Shown: positions 8,512-15,813 of the stretch, one piece after another
Layout: each line of letters starts with the position of its first letter
How positions within the stretch are numbered: position 1 is the stretch's first letter
Assembly: GCA_910578395.1 (NCBI GenBank)
Contig: CAJTPZ010000001.1
Location: 186,001-250,000, forward strand
DNA length: 64,000 bases
Direction: 5' to 3'
From: an uncultured Muribaculaceae bacterium
GTDB lineage: Bacteria > Bacteroidota > Bacteroidia > Bacteroidales > Muribaculaceae
Translations under genes and position numbers: made by a program
Notes under the pieces: generated by a model
Seen by the model: only the letters and a program-made list of their open reading frames with translations
Databases searched by the model: none
Told to the model about the DNA's origin: nothing

Positions 8512-9842
8512 AATCCGTATCGTTTTATCTTGTTGTAGAGTGTCTGACGGGATATGCCCAAACTCTTTGCCACAAGAGTCATGTTGCCGCCATGCTCCTC
8601 AATGCGGCCGGCTATCATATCCCGCTCCATATCCGCCATTGTAGTACCTACATTTTCTGTATTTATCGGTATTTGCCTCAATCCGAGCACTTCGGCGGAA
8701 ACGACATCTCCATCAGTCATTATAACAGCCTTTTCCATCACATGCTCAAGCTCCCTTACATTTCCGGGCCAAGCGTAACCAAGTATCTCGCTCCTCGCAG
8801 AGTCTGACAGGACAAGTCTTTTGCCATCACAATAAATCCGGCTGTATTTGTTTAGAAATTTTCCGGCTAACTGAAGTATATCACTCCCGCGACGGCACAA
8901 CGGCGGTACGTCTATATGGATTGTGTTTATGCGATAAAGCAGATCCCTTCTGAAAAGCCCTTCCATCACCAAACGTTCAGGATCGGCCGACGTCGCCGAC
9001 ACAAGTCTTATGTCTACCTTACGAGGTTTTGTTTCTCCGAGCCGTGTTAGACAGCGCTCCTGCAACACACACAGCAATTTCGATTGCAGACGTGGAGTTA
9101 GATTGGCTATTTCGTCAAGAAAAAGCGTACCTCCGTCGGCCTCTTCAATAAGTCCGGCCTTTCCGGTCACAGCTCCGGTAAATGCGCCTTTGGCATATCC
9201 AAAAAGCTCACTCTCAAAAAGAGTATCGGCAATCGCCCCCATATCCACATGCACAAGACGTCCGGCCTTTCGCTTTGACAACTCATGTATCCGCCTGACA
9301 AGAGCCGATTTGCCAGTACCATTATCGCCTGTGACGAGAATAGAGGCCATGGTAGGCGCTACACGCTCCACCATTTCACGCACAAGATTCATACCAGGGC
9401 TGTTTCCATAGAAATACCCTCCATCCGACTTATCATCACGACTGATATTACGCCTGCTCCATTTAGGAAGCCCATCGATGACAGCCATCAGACGCCCGCG
9501 TTCAATAGGCTTGACCATAAAATCAGTAGCACCTTCCTTTATCCCTCTTACTGCAAGATCTATGTCTCCGTAAGCAGTCATCAGAACTACAGGTACCTCT
9601 GCATAGTTTCCACGCAGCCATTTCAACCAATAAAATCCCTCGTTACCCGATACCATGCCTCTACGGAAATTCATGTCCAAAAACACACAAGCAGGTTTCG
9701 ACTCCCCCATCATCTCAGGCAACCTTTCGGGCGTGGAAATCCATATCGGCTCAACCGACATCTGACCGAGCATCAGACTCAGCGTCTGCCCCACCCCCTC
9801 ATTGTCATCCACGACAACTATCCGTCTGCTCTCTCTACCCAT
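8508..9842 (-). CDS. NtrC-family sigma-54-dependent response regulator
   Basis: Domains in order are a receiver (acidic pocket VVVDDNEG, phospho-acceptor Asp56 in CVFLDMNF), an AAA+ domain (Walker A GDNGTGKS, the sigma-54-contacting loop GAFTGA, Walker B GGTLFLDE) and a C-terminal Fis-type helix-turn-helix (LVAKSLGISRQTLYNKIKRY). The intact GAFTGA loop implies real sigma-54 activation. I use ATG at 9842 (444 residues, MGRESRRIVVVDDN). The frame is open to 9893, but a -7 element sits at 9854-9847, between the two candidates. Divergent from the ABC exporter, with which it shares the intergenic region. Confidence 0.92.
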   Translation of the reverse strand: MGRESRRIVVVDDNEGVGQTLSLMLGQMSVEPIWISTPERLPEMMGESKPACVFLDMNFRRGMVSGNEGFYWLKWLRGNYAEVPVVLMTAYGDIDLAVRGIKEGATDFMVKPIERGRLMAVIDGLPKWSRRNISRDDKSDGGYFYGNSPGMNLVREMVERVAPTMASILVTGDNGTGKSALVRRIHELSKRKAGRLVHVDMGAIADTLFESELFGYAKGAFTGAVTGKAGLIEEADGGTLFLDEIANLTPRLQSKLLCVLQERCLTRLGETKPRKVDIRLVSATSADPERLVMEGLFRRDLLYRINTIHIDVPPLCRRGSDILQLAGKFLNKYSRIYCDGKRLVLSDSARSEILGYAWPGNVRELEHVMEKAVIMTDGDVVSAEVLGLRQIPINTENVGTTMADMERDMIAGRIEEHGGNMTLVAKSLGISRQTLYNKIKRYGL

Positions 9843-9846
9843 ACAG

Positions 9847-9877
9847 CAAAAATACACTTTAGCCTTAATTATACAAT
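9847..9877 (-). promoter_or_regulatory. Promoter of the two-component operon
   Basis: On the minus strand ATTG (9877-9874), 19 bases, then TATTTTTG (9854-9847) gives a good Bacteroidota promoter. The expected start of transcription is at or within a base or two of the ATG at 9842, which would make the message nearly leaderless. Confidence 0.5.
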
Positions 9878-9916
9878 GCTTTATTATTTCCAAATTCCAG
9901 ACTAATTTTTAACGAG

Positions 9917-9957
9917 TTGTCAAAATTCTTTACACAATTTGTCAAGTAATTTGACAA
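9917..9957. promoter_or_regulatory. Probable enhancer (upstream activating) sites for the NtrC-like regulator
   Basis: A perfect dyad TTGTCAA (9939-9945), 5-base spacer, TTGACAA (9951-9957), plus a further TTGTCAA half-site at 9917-9923, exactly 22 bases (about two helical turns) upstream of the left arm. The dyad centre (9948) is about 89 bases before the predicted sigma-54 start, a usual place for NtrC-type enhancers. Assignment to this regulator is inferred from adjacency. Confidence 0.55.
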
Positions 9958-10010
9958 CACAGCACGCCGCGCAAATAACATACAGCTACCAATCAGCAAG
10001 TTATATTCTT

Positions 10011-10025
10011 TGGCACGATATTTGT
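10011..10025 (+). promoter_or_regulatory. Candidate sigma-54 promoter of the ABC exporter operon
   Basis: TGGCACGATATTTGT matches TGGCAC-N5-TTGC with one change in the -12 dinucleotide (GT for GC). GG and GT are separated by exactly 10 bases, the strict sigma-54 spacing. The start of transcription would be near 10036, 22 bases before the permease ATG. Confidence 0.65.
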
Positions 10026-10058
10026 GACAATTTAAAGTAAAAACATAATTTTAACATC

Positions 10059-12374
10059 ATGTTCAACAATTTACTTTACACCTGGCGAAGTATCGTATCT
10101 ATGCCACGACAAAGCATCCTGAAGACGGTGTCTTTAGCATTCGGTATAGGCATTTCAATACTTCTGCTGGCGAAATTCGCTTATCTCAAAAGCTACGACA
10201 CATCCTACAAGGATCATCAGAATTTGTACCAGGTATGGATCACATGGCACATGAAAGACCGCGACATACCGCCAACCACAATAATTCCTGGAAAAATACC
10301 GTCGTCTATCGCTGAAGAGCTGTCAGAAATATTCAGCAGCGGAACCGCGACAAGCCGCAACGGAATTACCACATACGTAGAAACCTCCGATACTAAAATC
10401 GGCGATGACGTGACTAACATTTTGGGCGATACCCTGTTCTTCGAGACACTCGGTATCGAATTACTGAGCGGCAATCCACAGGATCTCGCCAACACATCGT
10501 CGATATTCATATCTGATCGCCTGGCAAAAAAACTTTTCGGCAACGAAAAGGATGTTGCCGGCAACGCAGTGTATCTCAACAAGAATTACGACGAGAGTCT
10601 CTCAATCGCCGGAGTATTCAAAGCGCTGCCTGAGAATTCAACCGTAAGTACGGATATGGTAACGTCCATAGCGCCATACGCCGAATATTTCCGTTGGATA
10701 GGTGGAGACTCATGGTGGGGATTCCTACGCAAAAGACCAGACTGTAATCTGAGCCTCGACGAGATAAACGCACGTATCGCGAAGATTGTCGAGAAAAATG
10801 CTCCGGCAAGAGATGATCTATCAATCGAAATAAATATCAAACCTGTATCAGAATCACTCTCAAGCGATTCAAGCATAAAGTCAATGATGTACATTCTGGT
10901 TTCACTGGCTGTAACGATACTTGTAATAACGATATTCAACTATGTGCTCATAGCCATCGCATCACTTTCCAGGCGTGCCAAAGCTGTAGGTGTGCACAAA
11001 TGTTGTGGCGCCGGCACGGGCTCCATACTGTCAATGTTTGTGCTCGAAACATCATTTATACTGCTTGCAGCACTCGCGCTTGCCACTTTGTTTATATTCA
11101 CATTCCGTGGATTTATCGAATCTACTCTCCAGGTTTCGGTATATGAACTTTTCAACCCATCACGGCTTTGGGTGACAGGTTCAGTTATAGTCATCGCAAT
11201 AATTATAGGCGGATTCATTCCCGGAATCATGCTCTCCCGCATCGAGGTATCGACAATATTCAGGAGCTTCACTGAAAACCGCCGCAATTGGAAGCGCGTA
11301 CTGCTGTTCGCCCAAATTACCGGCGCGACAATTATTCTCACCATGTCATCGGTAGTGCTCTCTCAACTCAATTTCGCACTGAACCTCGATCCGGGCTACC
11401 GCATGAAAGGACTTGTTATTGTGCATTATGACCACAATGCCAAAGATGCCATAGTATCAGACGTCTCCTCGCTACCCTACGTAACAGATTACGGTTTTTC
11501 GGGAAGCAATCCTATATGGGGATACAGTGGCGAAATAATACCAGATGACAACGGTACGTCATTATTCTCGACCAACATAGATTATGCGACATCCGACTAT
11601 GTAAATTTCATGGGATTCAAACTCCTTTCAGGGCGACTTCACCGCGATGTCGGCGAAGCAATAATCAACCGGTCATACTGTACCGAAAGCGGTTGGACTC
11701 CTGAGAATGCGATAGGACGCGTAATAGGTCACCCCGGAAGAAAGATGACAATTGTTGGTGTTATAGAAGATTTCAGCATACGCACACTCACATATGACAA
11801 AGATCCATTCATATTGATAAAACCTCAAAACGATGACGAAATGTCGACATTGCAGGTGCACGTGGCAGAACCTTATGTTGAAAACACTCGGAAACTTGCC
11901 GAACATATCGCTGAGAATTATCCGCAGATAAATCGTGTTCCGACACTTGTCACCGAAGAGCTACGCGAAATGTACAGCGACGTAACACGCTTCCGCAACC
12001 TCACTTTCATTGCAGCCATAGCCATTTTCTTCATAACCATGATGGGACTTGTGGGCTACCTCGCCGACGAGATACAGCGCCGCCGACGTGAGATAGCCAT
12101 ACGCAAAGCCAATGGAGCCGGAATCTACGACATCGTCACCATGCTCGCACGCGACATCGTCATCTACGCGTTGCCCGGTGTCATAGTGGGCGGGATAATC
12201 GCCAACCGGCTCGCCACCCTGTGGCTTGAGCAGTTCACAAAGACAAGCCCCTTCCTGCCGGCCATCTACGTCATGGTCCCCATAGCAGTCTTCATTGCGA
12301 CTGTGATTTCAATAATTGCCATATCATGGTCGACAGCATCGTCTGATCCGGCCGAAGCACTCAAATCTGAATAA
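10059..12374 (+). CDS. ABC exporter permease, MacB/FtsX type with two FtsX domains
   Basis: 771 residues. An N-terminal membrane helix (about 18-45) is followed by a large periplasmic MacB-like domain. Four helices lie in the middle (about 270-440), then a second periplasmic domain and three C-terminal helices (about 650-765). This is the duplicated-FtsX architecture common in Bacteroidota permeases of this class. Motifs such as RRREIAIRKANGAGIYDIV mark the cytoplasmic FtsX coupling region. The matching ATPase follows 12 bases downstream. No adaptor (HlyD) or TolC gene is adjacent, so the substrate and export route are unknown. The last 300 or so bases and the ATPase gene are clearly richer in GC than the rest. 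Confidence 0.88.
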   Translation: MFNNLLYTWRSIVSMPRQSILKTVSLAFGIGISILLLAKFAYLKSYDTSYKDHQNLYQVWITWHMKDRDIPPTTIIPGKIPSSIAEELSEIFSSGTATSRNGITTYVETSDTKIGDDVTNILGDTLFFETLGIELLSGNPQDLANTSSIFISDRLAKKLFGNEKDVAGNAVYLNKNYDESLSIAGVFKALPENSTVSTDMVTSIAPYAEYFRWIGGDSWWGFLRKRPDCNLSLDEINARIAKIVEKNAPARDDLSIEINIKPVSESLSSDSSIKSMMYILVSLAVTILVITIFNYVLIAIASLSRRAKAVGVHKCCGAGTGSILSMFVLETSFILLAALALATLFIFTFRGFIESTLQVSVYELFNPSRLWVTGSVIVIAIIIGGFIPGIMLSRIEVSTIFRSFTENRRNWKRVLLFAQITGATIILTMSSVVLSQLNFALNLDPGYRMKGLVIVHYDHNAKDAIVSDVSSLPYVTDYGFSGSNPIWGYSGEIIPDDNGTSLFSTNIDYATSDYVNFMGFKLLSGRLHRDVGEAIINRSYCTESGWTPENAIGRVIGHPGRKMTIVGVIEDFSIRTLTYDKDPFILIKPQNDDEMSTLQVHVAEPYVENTRKLAEHIAENYPQINRVPTLVTEELREMYSDVTRFRNLTFIAAIAIFFITMMGLVGYLADEIQRRRREIAIRKANGAGIYDIVTMLARDIVIYALPGVIVGGIIANRLATLWLEQFTKTSPFLPAIYVMVPIAVFIATVISIIAISWSTASSDPAEALKSE

Positions 12375-12385
12375 CCCAGACAAAT

Positions 12386-13060
12386 ATGATACAGCTCAAT
12401 AAAATCTGCAAAGAGTTCACTACCGACACCGTGCGCACACTCGCCATACAGGATATCGACCTTTCAATCTCGCGCGGCGAATTTGTTGCCGTCATGGGCC
12501 CCTCGGGCTGCGGAAAATCAACCCTGCTCAACATCGTAGGCACACTCGACCGACCCACATCAGGCTCCTACCTCCTCGACGGCAAAGAAGTCGGCGGCCT
12601 GTCGACCTCGCAGCTCACCGCCATACGCAAAGGCAAGATAGGATTCATCTTCCAGTCGTTCAACCTCATCGACGAGCTCACTGTGCGACAGAACGTCGAG
12701 TTGCCTCTGACCTATCTCAACATCTCGGCCTCTGAGCGCCGCAGCCGCGTGGGTGAGCTGCTCGAACGCATGAACATGTCGCACCGCGTCAACCACTATC
12801 CCCGTCAGCTGTCGGGCGGACAGCAGCAGCGTGTGGCGATAGCACGCGCCCTCGTCACCAACCCCGACATCATACTCGCCGACGAGCCAACCGGTAATCT
12901 CGACTCCAAAAACGGCATCGAAGTAATGGAACTGCTCACCGACCTTAACGCAGCAGGCACCACAGTGATGATGGTGACACACTCCGATCGCGATGCAGCC
13001 TACGCTCACCGAACGATCACCCTGTTTGACGGGCACATCACTTCTTCAATAAAACGTTAG
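12386..13060 (+). CDS. ABC exporter ATP-binding protein, MacB/LolD type
   Basis: 224-residue nucleotide-binding protein with Walker A GPSGCGKST, Q-loop region IFQSFNLIDELT, signature LSGGQQQR, Walker B ILADEPTGNLD and H-loop VTHSD. The length and the SFNLID segment place it in the LolD/MacB branch that pairs with FtsX-like permeases. It should dimerise and drive the preceding permease. It starts 12 bases after the permease stop and ends shortly before a strong hairpin terminator. Confidence 0.93.
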   Translation: MIQLNKICKEFTTDTVRTLAIQDIDLSISRGEFVAVMGPSGCGKSTLLNIVGTLDRPTSGSYLLDGKEVGGLSTSQLTAIRKGKIGFIFQSFNLIDELTVRQNVELPLTYLNISASERRSRVGELLERMNMSHRVNHYPRQLSGGQQQRVAIARALVTNPDIILADEPTGNLDSKNGIEVMELLTDLNAAGTTVMMVTHSDRDAAYAHRTITLFDGHITSSIKR

Positions 13061-13118
13061 GATCTCTTATATAGCCAATCCCCCAATGGAAAGGCGCTGA
13101 TACCGATCTATATAACAA

Positions 13119-13156
13119 ACAAGAGCCGGTCTCGCATAGGTGAGACCGGCTCTTGT
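13119..13156. terminator. Hairpin between convergent ABC-exporter and purE transcripts
   Basis: Perfect 15-pair stem: ACAAGAGCCGGTCTC (13119-13133), loop of 8, GAGACCGGCTCTTGT (13142-13156). It has no long U tract on either side but lies between two convergent stops, so it probably serves both strands. Confidence 0.7.
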
Positions 13157-13172
13157 CATGTGTCAACGGTGT

Positions 13173-13676
13173 TCACACTTTATATTTATACTCAATTCCG
13201 GCAAGATCGGCATTGGCTTTCACAATCTTCTTTGACAGTCCTTCGCTCCAGGCGCTCAGACGTGATGAAATACCATCATCGGTCAACGACAGAATGCGTG
13301 CTGCAAGCACAGCGGCATTCATAGCTCCATTTATACCGACAGTAGCCACAGGAATGCCCGGAGGCATCTGCGCAATCGAAAGAAGGGCATCCACGCCACC
13401 AAGCGATGAATCAATAGGCACACCTATCACAGGAAGCGGAGTGATAGCAGCTATCACTCCCGGTAATGCAGCCGACATGCCGGCTGCGGCAATCACTACT
13501 TTAAGTCCACGGTCTTTGGCTTCACGGGCAAAGGTCTCTACCTCGGCGGGAGTGCGGTGAGCCGATAAAGCAAGAAGTTCAAACGGTATCTCGAGATCAT
13601 TGAGAAAATCCGCAGCCTTCTTCATTACGGGCATATCGGAAGTGCTGCCCATGATGATACTTACAAGAGGTGTCAT
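13173..13676 (-). CDS. purE: N5-carboxyaminoimidazole ribonucleotide mutase
   Basis: Purine biosynthesis enzyme converting N5-CAIR to CAIR. Conserved motifs are IMGSTSDMPVM, ALSAHRTP and AAAGMSAALPGVIAA, with the tail ILSLTDDGISSRL. The frame is open to 13757, but the family N-terminus corresponds to MTPLVSIIMGSTSD, so ATG at 13676 is used (167 residues). It lies 47 bases after the PAP2-like gene at the end of the his-rpoN transcript. Confidence 0.94.
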   Translation of the reverse strand: MTPLVSIIMGSTSDMPVMKKAADFLNDLEIPFELLALSAHRTPAEVETFAREAKDRGLKVVIAAAGMSAALPGVIAAITPLPVIGVPIDSSLGGVDALLSIAQMPPGIPVATVGINGAMNAAVLAARILSLTDDGISSRLSAWSEGLSKKIVKANADLAGIEYKYKV

Positions 13677-13723
13677 TTTTATATCTGATAAAATTGGTTT
13701 ATATTCCGCTATTAAAACAGCTT

Positions 13724-14344
13724 TCACACAGCAAACATCAGTGCAAGCCACACGCACACGGCACCATTGACTGTGCCGGCAGCTACCTGCAAAAGGGTAT
13801 GACGCTCAAGTATCAGACGTGATGTGCCGGTAATACCTGTAGCGAGTATCGCTCCGAAAATCCAACCGTCCATAGGCCATGCATTAAGTCCGTTATAGGC
13901 CAAAAACACCAGAAACGCGAGCATTCCACCTATAGCGGCTCCATGTCCGCTTATTTTCCACTTGAAATTCACAACCATATTCACTATACCTGCGACTGCC
14001 CCTCCGACGAGAAACATATACAGCCATGCCGGTGCATGTAGATGGCGCAAAAACAATCCACACCCCACATAGCACAAAGCGGCAAGAATATAAGGCCACA
14101 TACGCTCTCTCTGCCTGTTGAGTCCCGAGTCGGTAACTATACCAAGCTTCATCATAAGGAAAATACCTAAAACAGGCACAATAGCGGTAAACAGAAAAGT
14201 CCACCCTATCACCGTCCACACCGTAGCAGAGGGAAGCGTATAAAGGTATGTGAGCTTTATCCCGAGAGCTACCGTATAAACCGGAATAAGCATCGGACTG
14301 AAAATTGCAGAAATGATGCGGGCTATATGTTGTAACGTGTTCAT
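13724..14344 (-). CDS. PAP2-like integral membrane protein with degenerate active site
   Basis: 206 residues, about six membrane helices. The C-terminal half resembles PAP2 phosphatases: KISGHGAAIGG matches the SGH motif and SRLILERHTLLQ matches SRX5HX3D except that the final Asp is Gln. The first motif (KX6RP) is only suggested by RQRERMWPY. Catalytic activity is therefore doubtful, and no specific substrate can be named. Its ATG overlaps the rpoN stop by 4 bases, so it is translated together with sigma-54. The pairing may be neighbourhood only. Confidence 0.65.
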   Translation of the reverse strand: MNTLQHIARIISAIFSPMLIPVYTVALGIKLTYLYTLPSATVWTVIGWTFLFTAIVPVLGIFLMMKLGIVTDSGLNRQRERMWPYILAALCYVGCGLFLRHLHAPAWLYMFLVGGAVAGIVNMVVNFKWKISGHGAAIGGMLAFLVFLAYNGLNAWPMDGWIFGAILATGITGTSRLILERHTLLQVAAGTVNGAVCVWLALMFAV

Positions 14345-15813
14345 AACTGTCTTCTCATTTTAGCACCTGGAATTCCAAGGCGCTCTCTATATTTGGCAAC
14401 TGTACGTCGGGCCGCCTCAACACCTCTCTCACGCAGAAGCGCAGTCAGCTTCTCATCGGACAGCGGATGCTGTTTGTCTTCTCCGGCTATAAGTTCCTTC
14501 AATATAGAAACGAATTTGTGGGCCGATGTGTTGTCACCTGTACCGGCTGCTTCGTTGAAAAGTGACTTCAGGGAGTAAACACCTCCTGCAGTCATAACAT
14601 ATTTTCCAGAAGTCGCCCTCGAAATCACCGACAGGTCATCGCCTGTAACCGATGCCACATCCCTTAGCACCATAGGAGTAAGCCGGCTTTTGTCATCGGT
14701 CAGGAAAAACTCACGCTGTAGCTCTACTATCGCGCTCATCACCCGCCACAAGGTTTCCTGCCTTATCTTCATCAGGCCGATAAAAGCGCGTGCCTCATCG
14801 CGCTTGCGACGTAGAAACAGCACCGCATCACGCCGTGCTCTCCGCACCGACACCGACTCTTCTGTTACTGAATCATGCTTTAATTCGGCACCTTCCTCAA
14901 AAGTTTTCTCAATCTCAAGTTCAGGTACAGTCGACAACAATGTAAGTCTGAGAGTTCCGGAACCAATCACTTCGACCATGAAATCGGGTACTATAGCCGA
15001 AGCCGCATCCTCGGTAATCAACTGGTTGTATTGCAACCCAGGTTTAGGATTCAGCCGTGTTATCATCTCCATTGCACGGCCAAGAGTGTCTTCATCAACT
15101 CCGAGAGCGCTACGCAGCTGGTCGAAATTTCTACCGCTGAACAAGTCGAAATACTGGCTGATCACATTTCTGGCAAGCTTGTATTCATCACTCTCCGACG
15201 GATTACGGTCAAGCTGCAAAAGCAGACAATCACGCAAATCAACAGCACACACTCCGGCAGGATCAAGTGATCTGACGGTATTCCAGGCATTCTGTACCTC
15301 TGCCTTTGATGGCTGAGACCCGGTAGCAAGCAACATGTCTTCGGCGACTTCAACAGGCAAACGCGTAGCATAGCCGCTGTCATCGAGGTTTCCTGCTATA
15401 TAAAGCGCTATTTTATTCTCGTCGTCACTCAAACCGGCAAAGGCCAATTGCGAGGACAAAAAATCATAGAGCGACAATGCAGTGTCGCTATGAGTTGATT
15501 CCCATAACAAGGATGCTCCACGCGCTCTGTTTTCCGTCCCTGAAAACGGTATATCTTCGGCGGAACCGTAATCAGCACGCTGCAAATCTTCTGAACTTTC
15601 ATCAAAAGAATCCTGCGCATCGCTTACATCTCCATCGTCAGCATGTTCGGCCGGCTTGATTTCCAGAGCAGGATTCTCGTCGACAGTACGTCGTATTTCT
15701 TCCTCAAGCTCACGACCGGTCAGTTCAAGCATACGCCCGAACTGCACCTGCATCGGATTGAGTTTCAACTGCTGTTTCTGGCTTGCTGTAAGGCGTAGCG
15801 AGTTCTTATTCAT
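14341..15813 (-). CDS. rpoN: RNA polymerase sigma-54 factor
   Basis: 490 residues. Region I has SLRLTASQKQQLKLNPMQVQ, the Gln-rich segment bound by activators. A core-binding domain follows, and the C-terminal RpoN box reads ARRTVAKYRE, the near-invariant signature recognising the -24 element. It overlaps hisCB upstream and the PAP2-like gene downstream by 4 bases each (ATGA junctions), so it is embedded in the histidine transcript. The window also contains an NtrC-like regulator and a matching promoter at 10011, so a target circuit for this sigma factor is visible. Confidence 0.97.
   Translation of the reverse strand: MNKNSLRLTASQKQQLKLNPMQVQFGRMLELTGRELEEEIRRTVDENPALEIKPAEHADDGDVSDAQDSFDESSEDLQRADYGSAEDIPFSGTENRARGASLLWESTHSDTALSLYDFLSSQLAFAGLSDDENKIALYIAGNLDDSGYATRLPVEVAEDMLLATGSQPSKAEVQNAWNTVRSLDPAGVCAVDLRDCLLLQLDRNPSESDEYKLARNVISQYFDLFSGRNFDQLRSALGVDEDTLGRAMEMITRLNPKPGLQYNQLITEDAASAIVPDFMVEVIGSGTLRLTLLSTVPELEIEKTFEEGAELKHDSVTEESVSVRRARRDAVLFLRRKRDEARAFIGLMKIRQETLWRVMSAIVELQREFFLTDDKSRLTPMVLRDVASVTGDDLSVISRATSGKYVMTAGGVYSLKSLFNEAAGTGDNTSAHKFVSILKELIAGEDKQHPLSDEKLTALLRERGVEAARRTVAKYRERLGIPGAKMRRQL

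Noticed and set aside
13119..13156. Long inverted repeat as the end of a mobile element
   Set aside because: It is a single hairpin between two convergent genes with no transposase or target duplication nearby, so a terminator explains it.
14690..15316. 208-codon plus-strand frame inside rpoN
   Set aside because: Antisense shadow of rpoN; Ser-rich composition typical of reverse reading.
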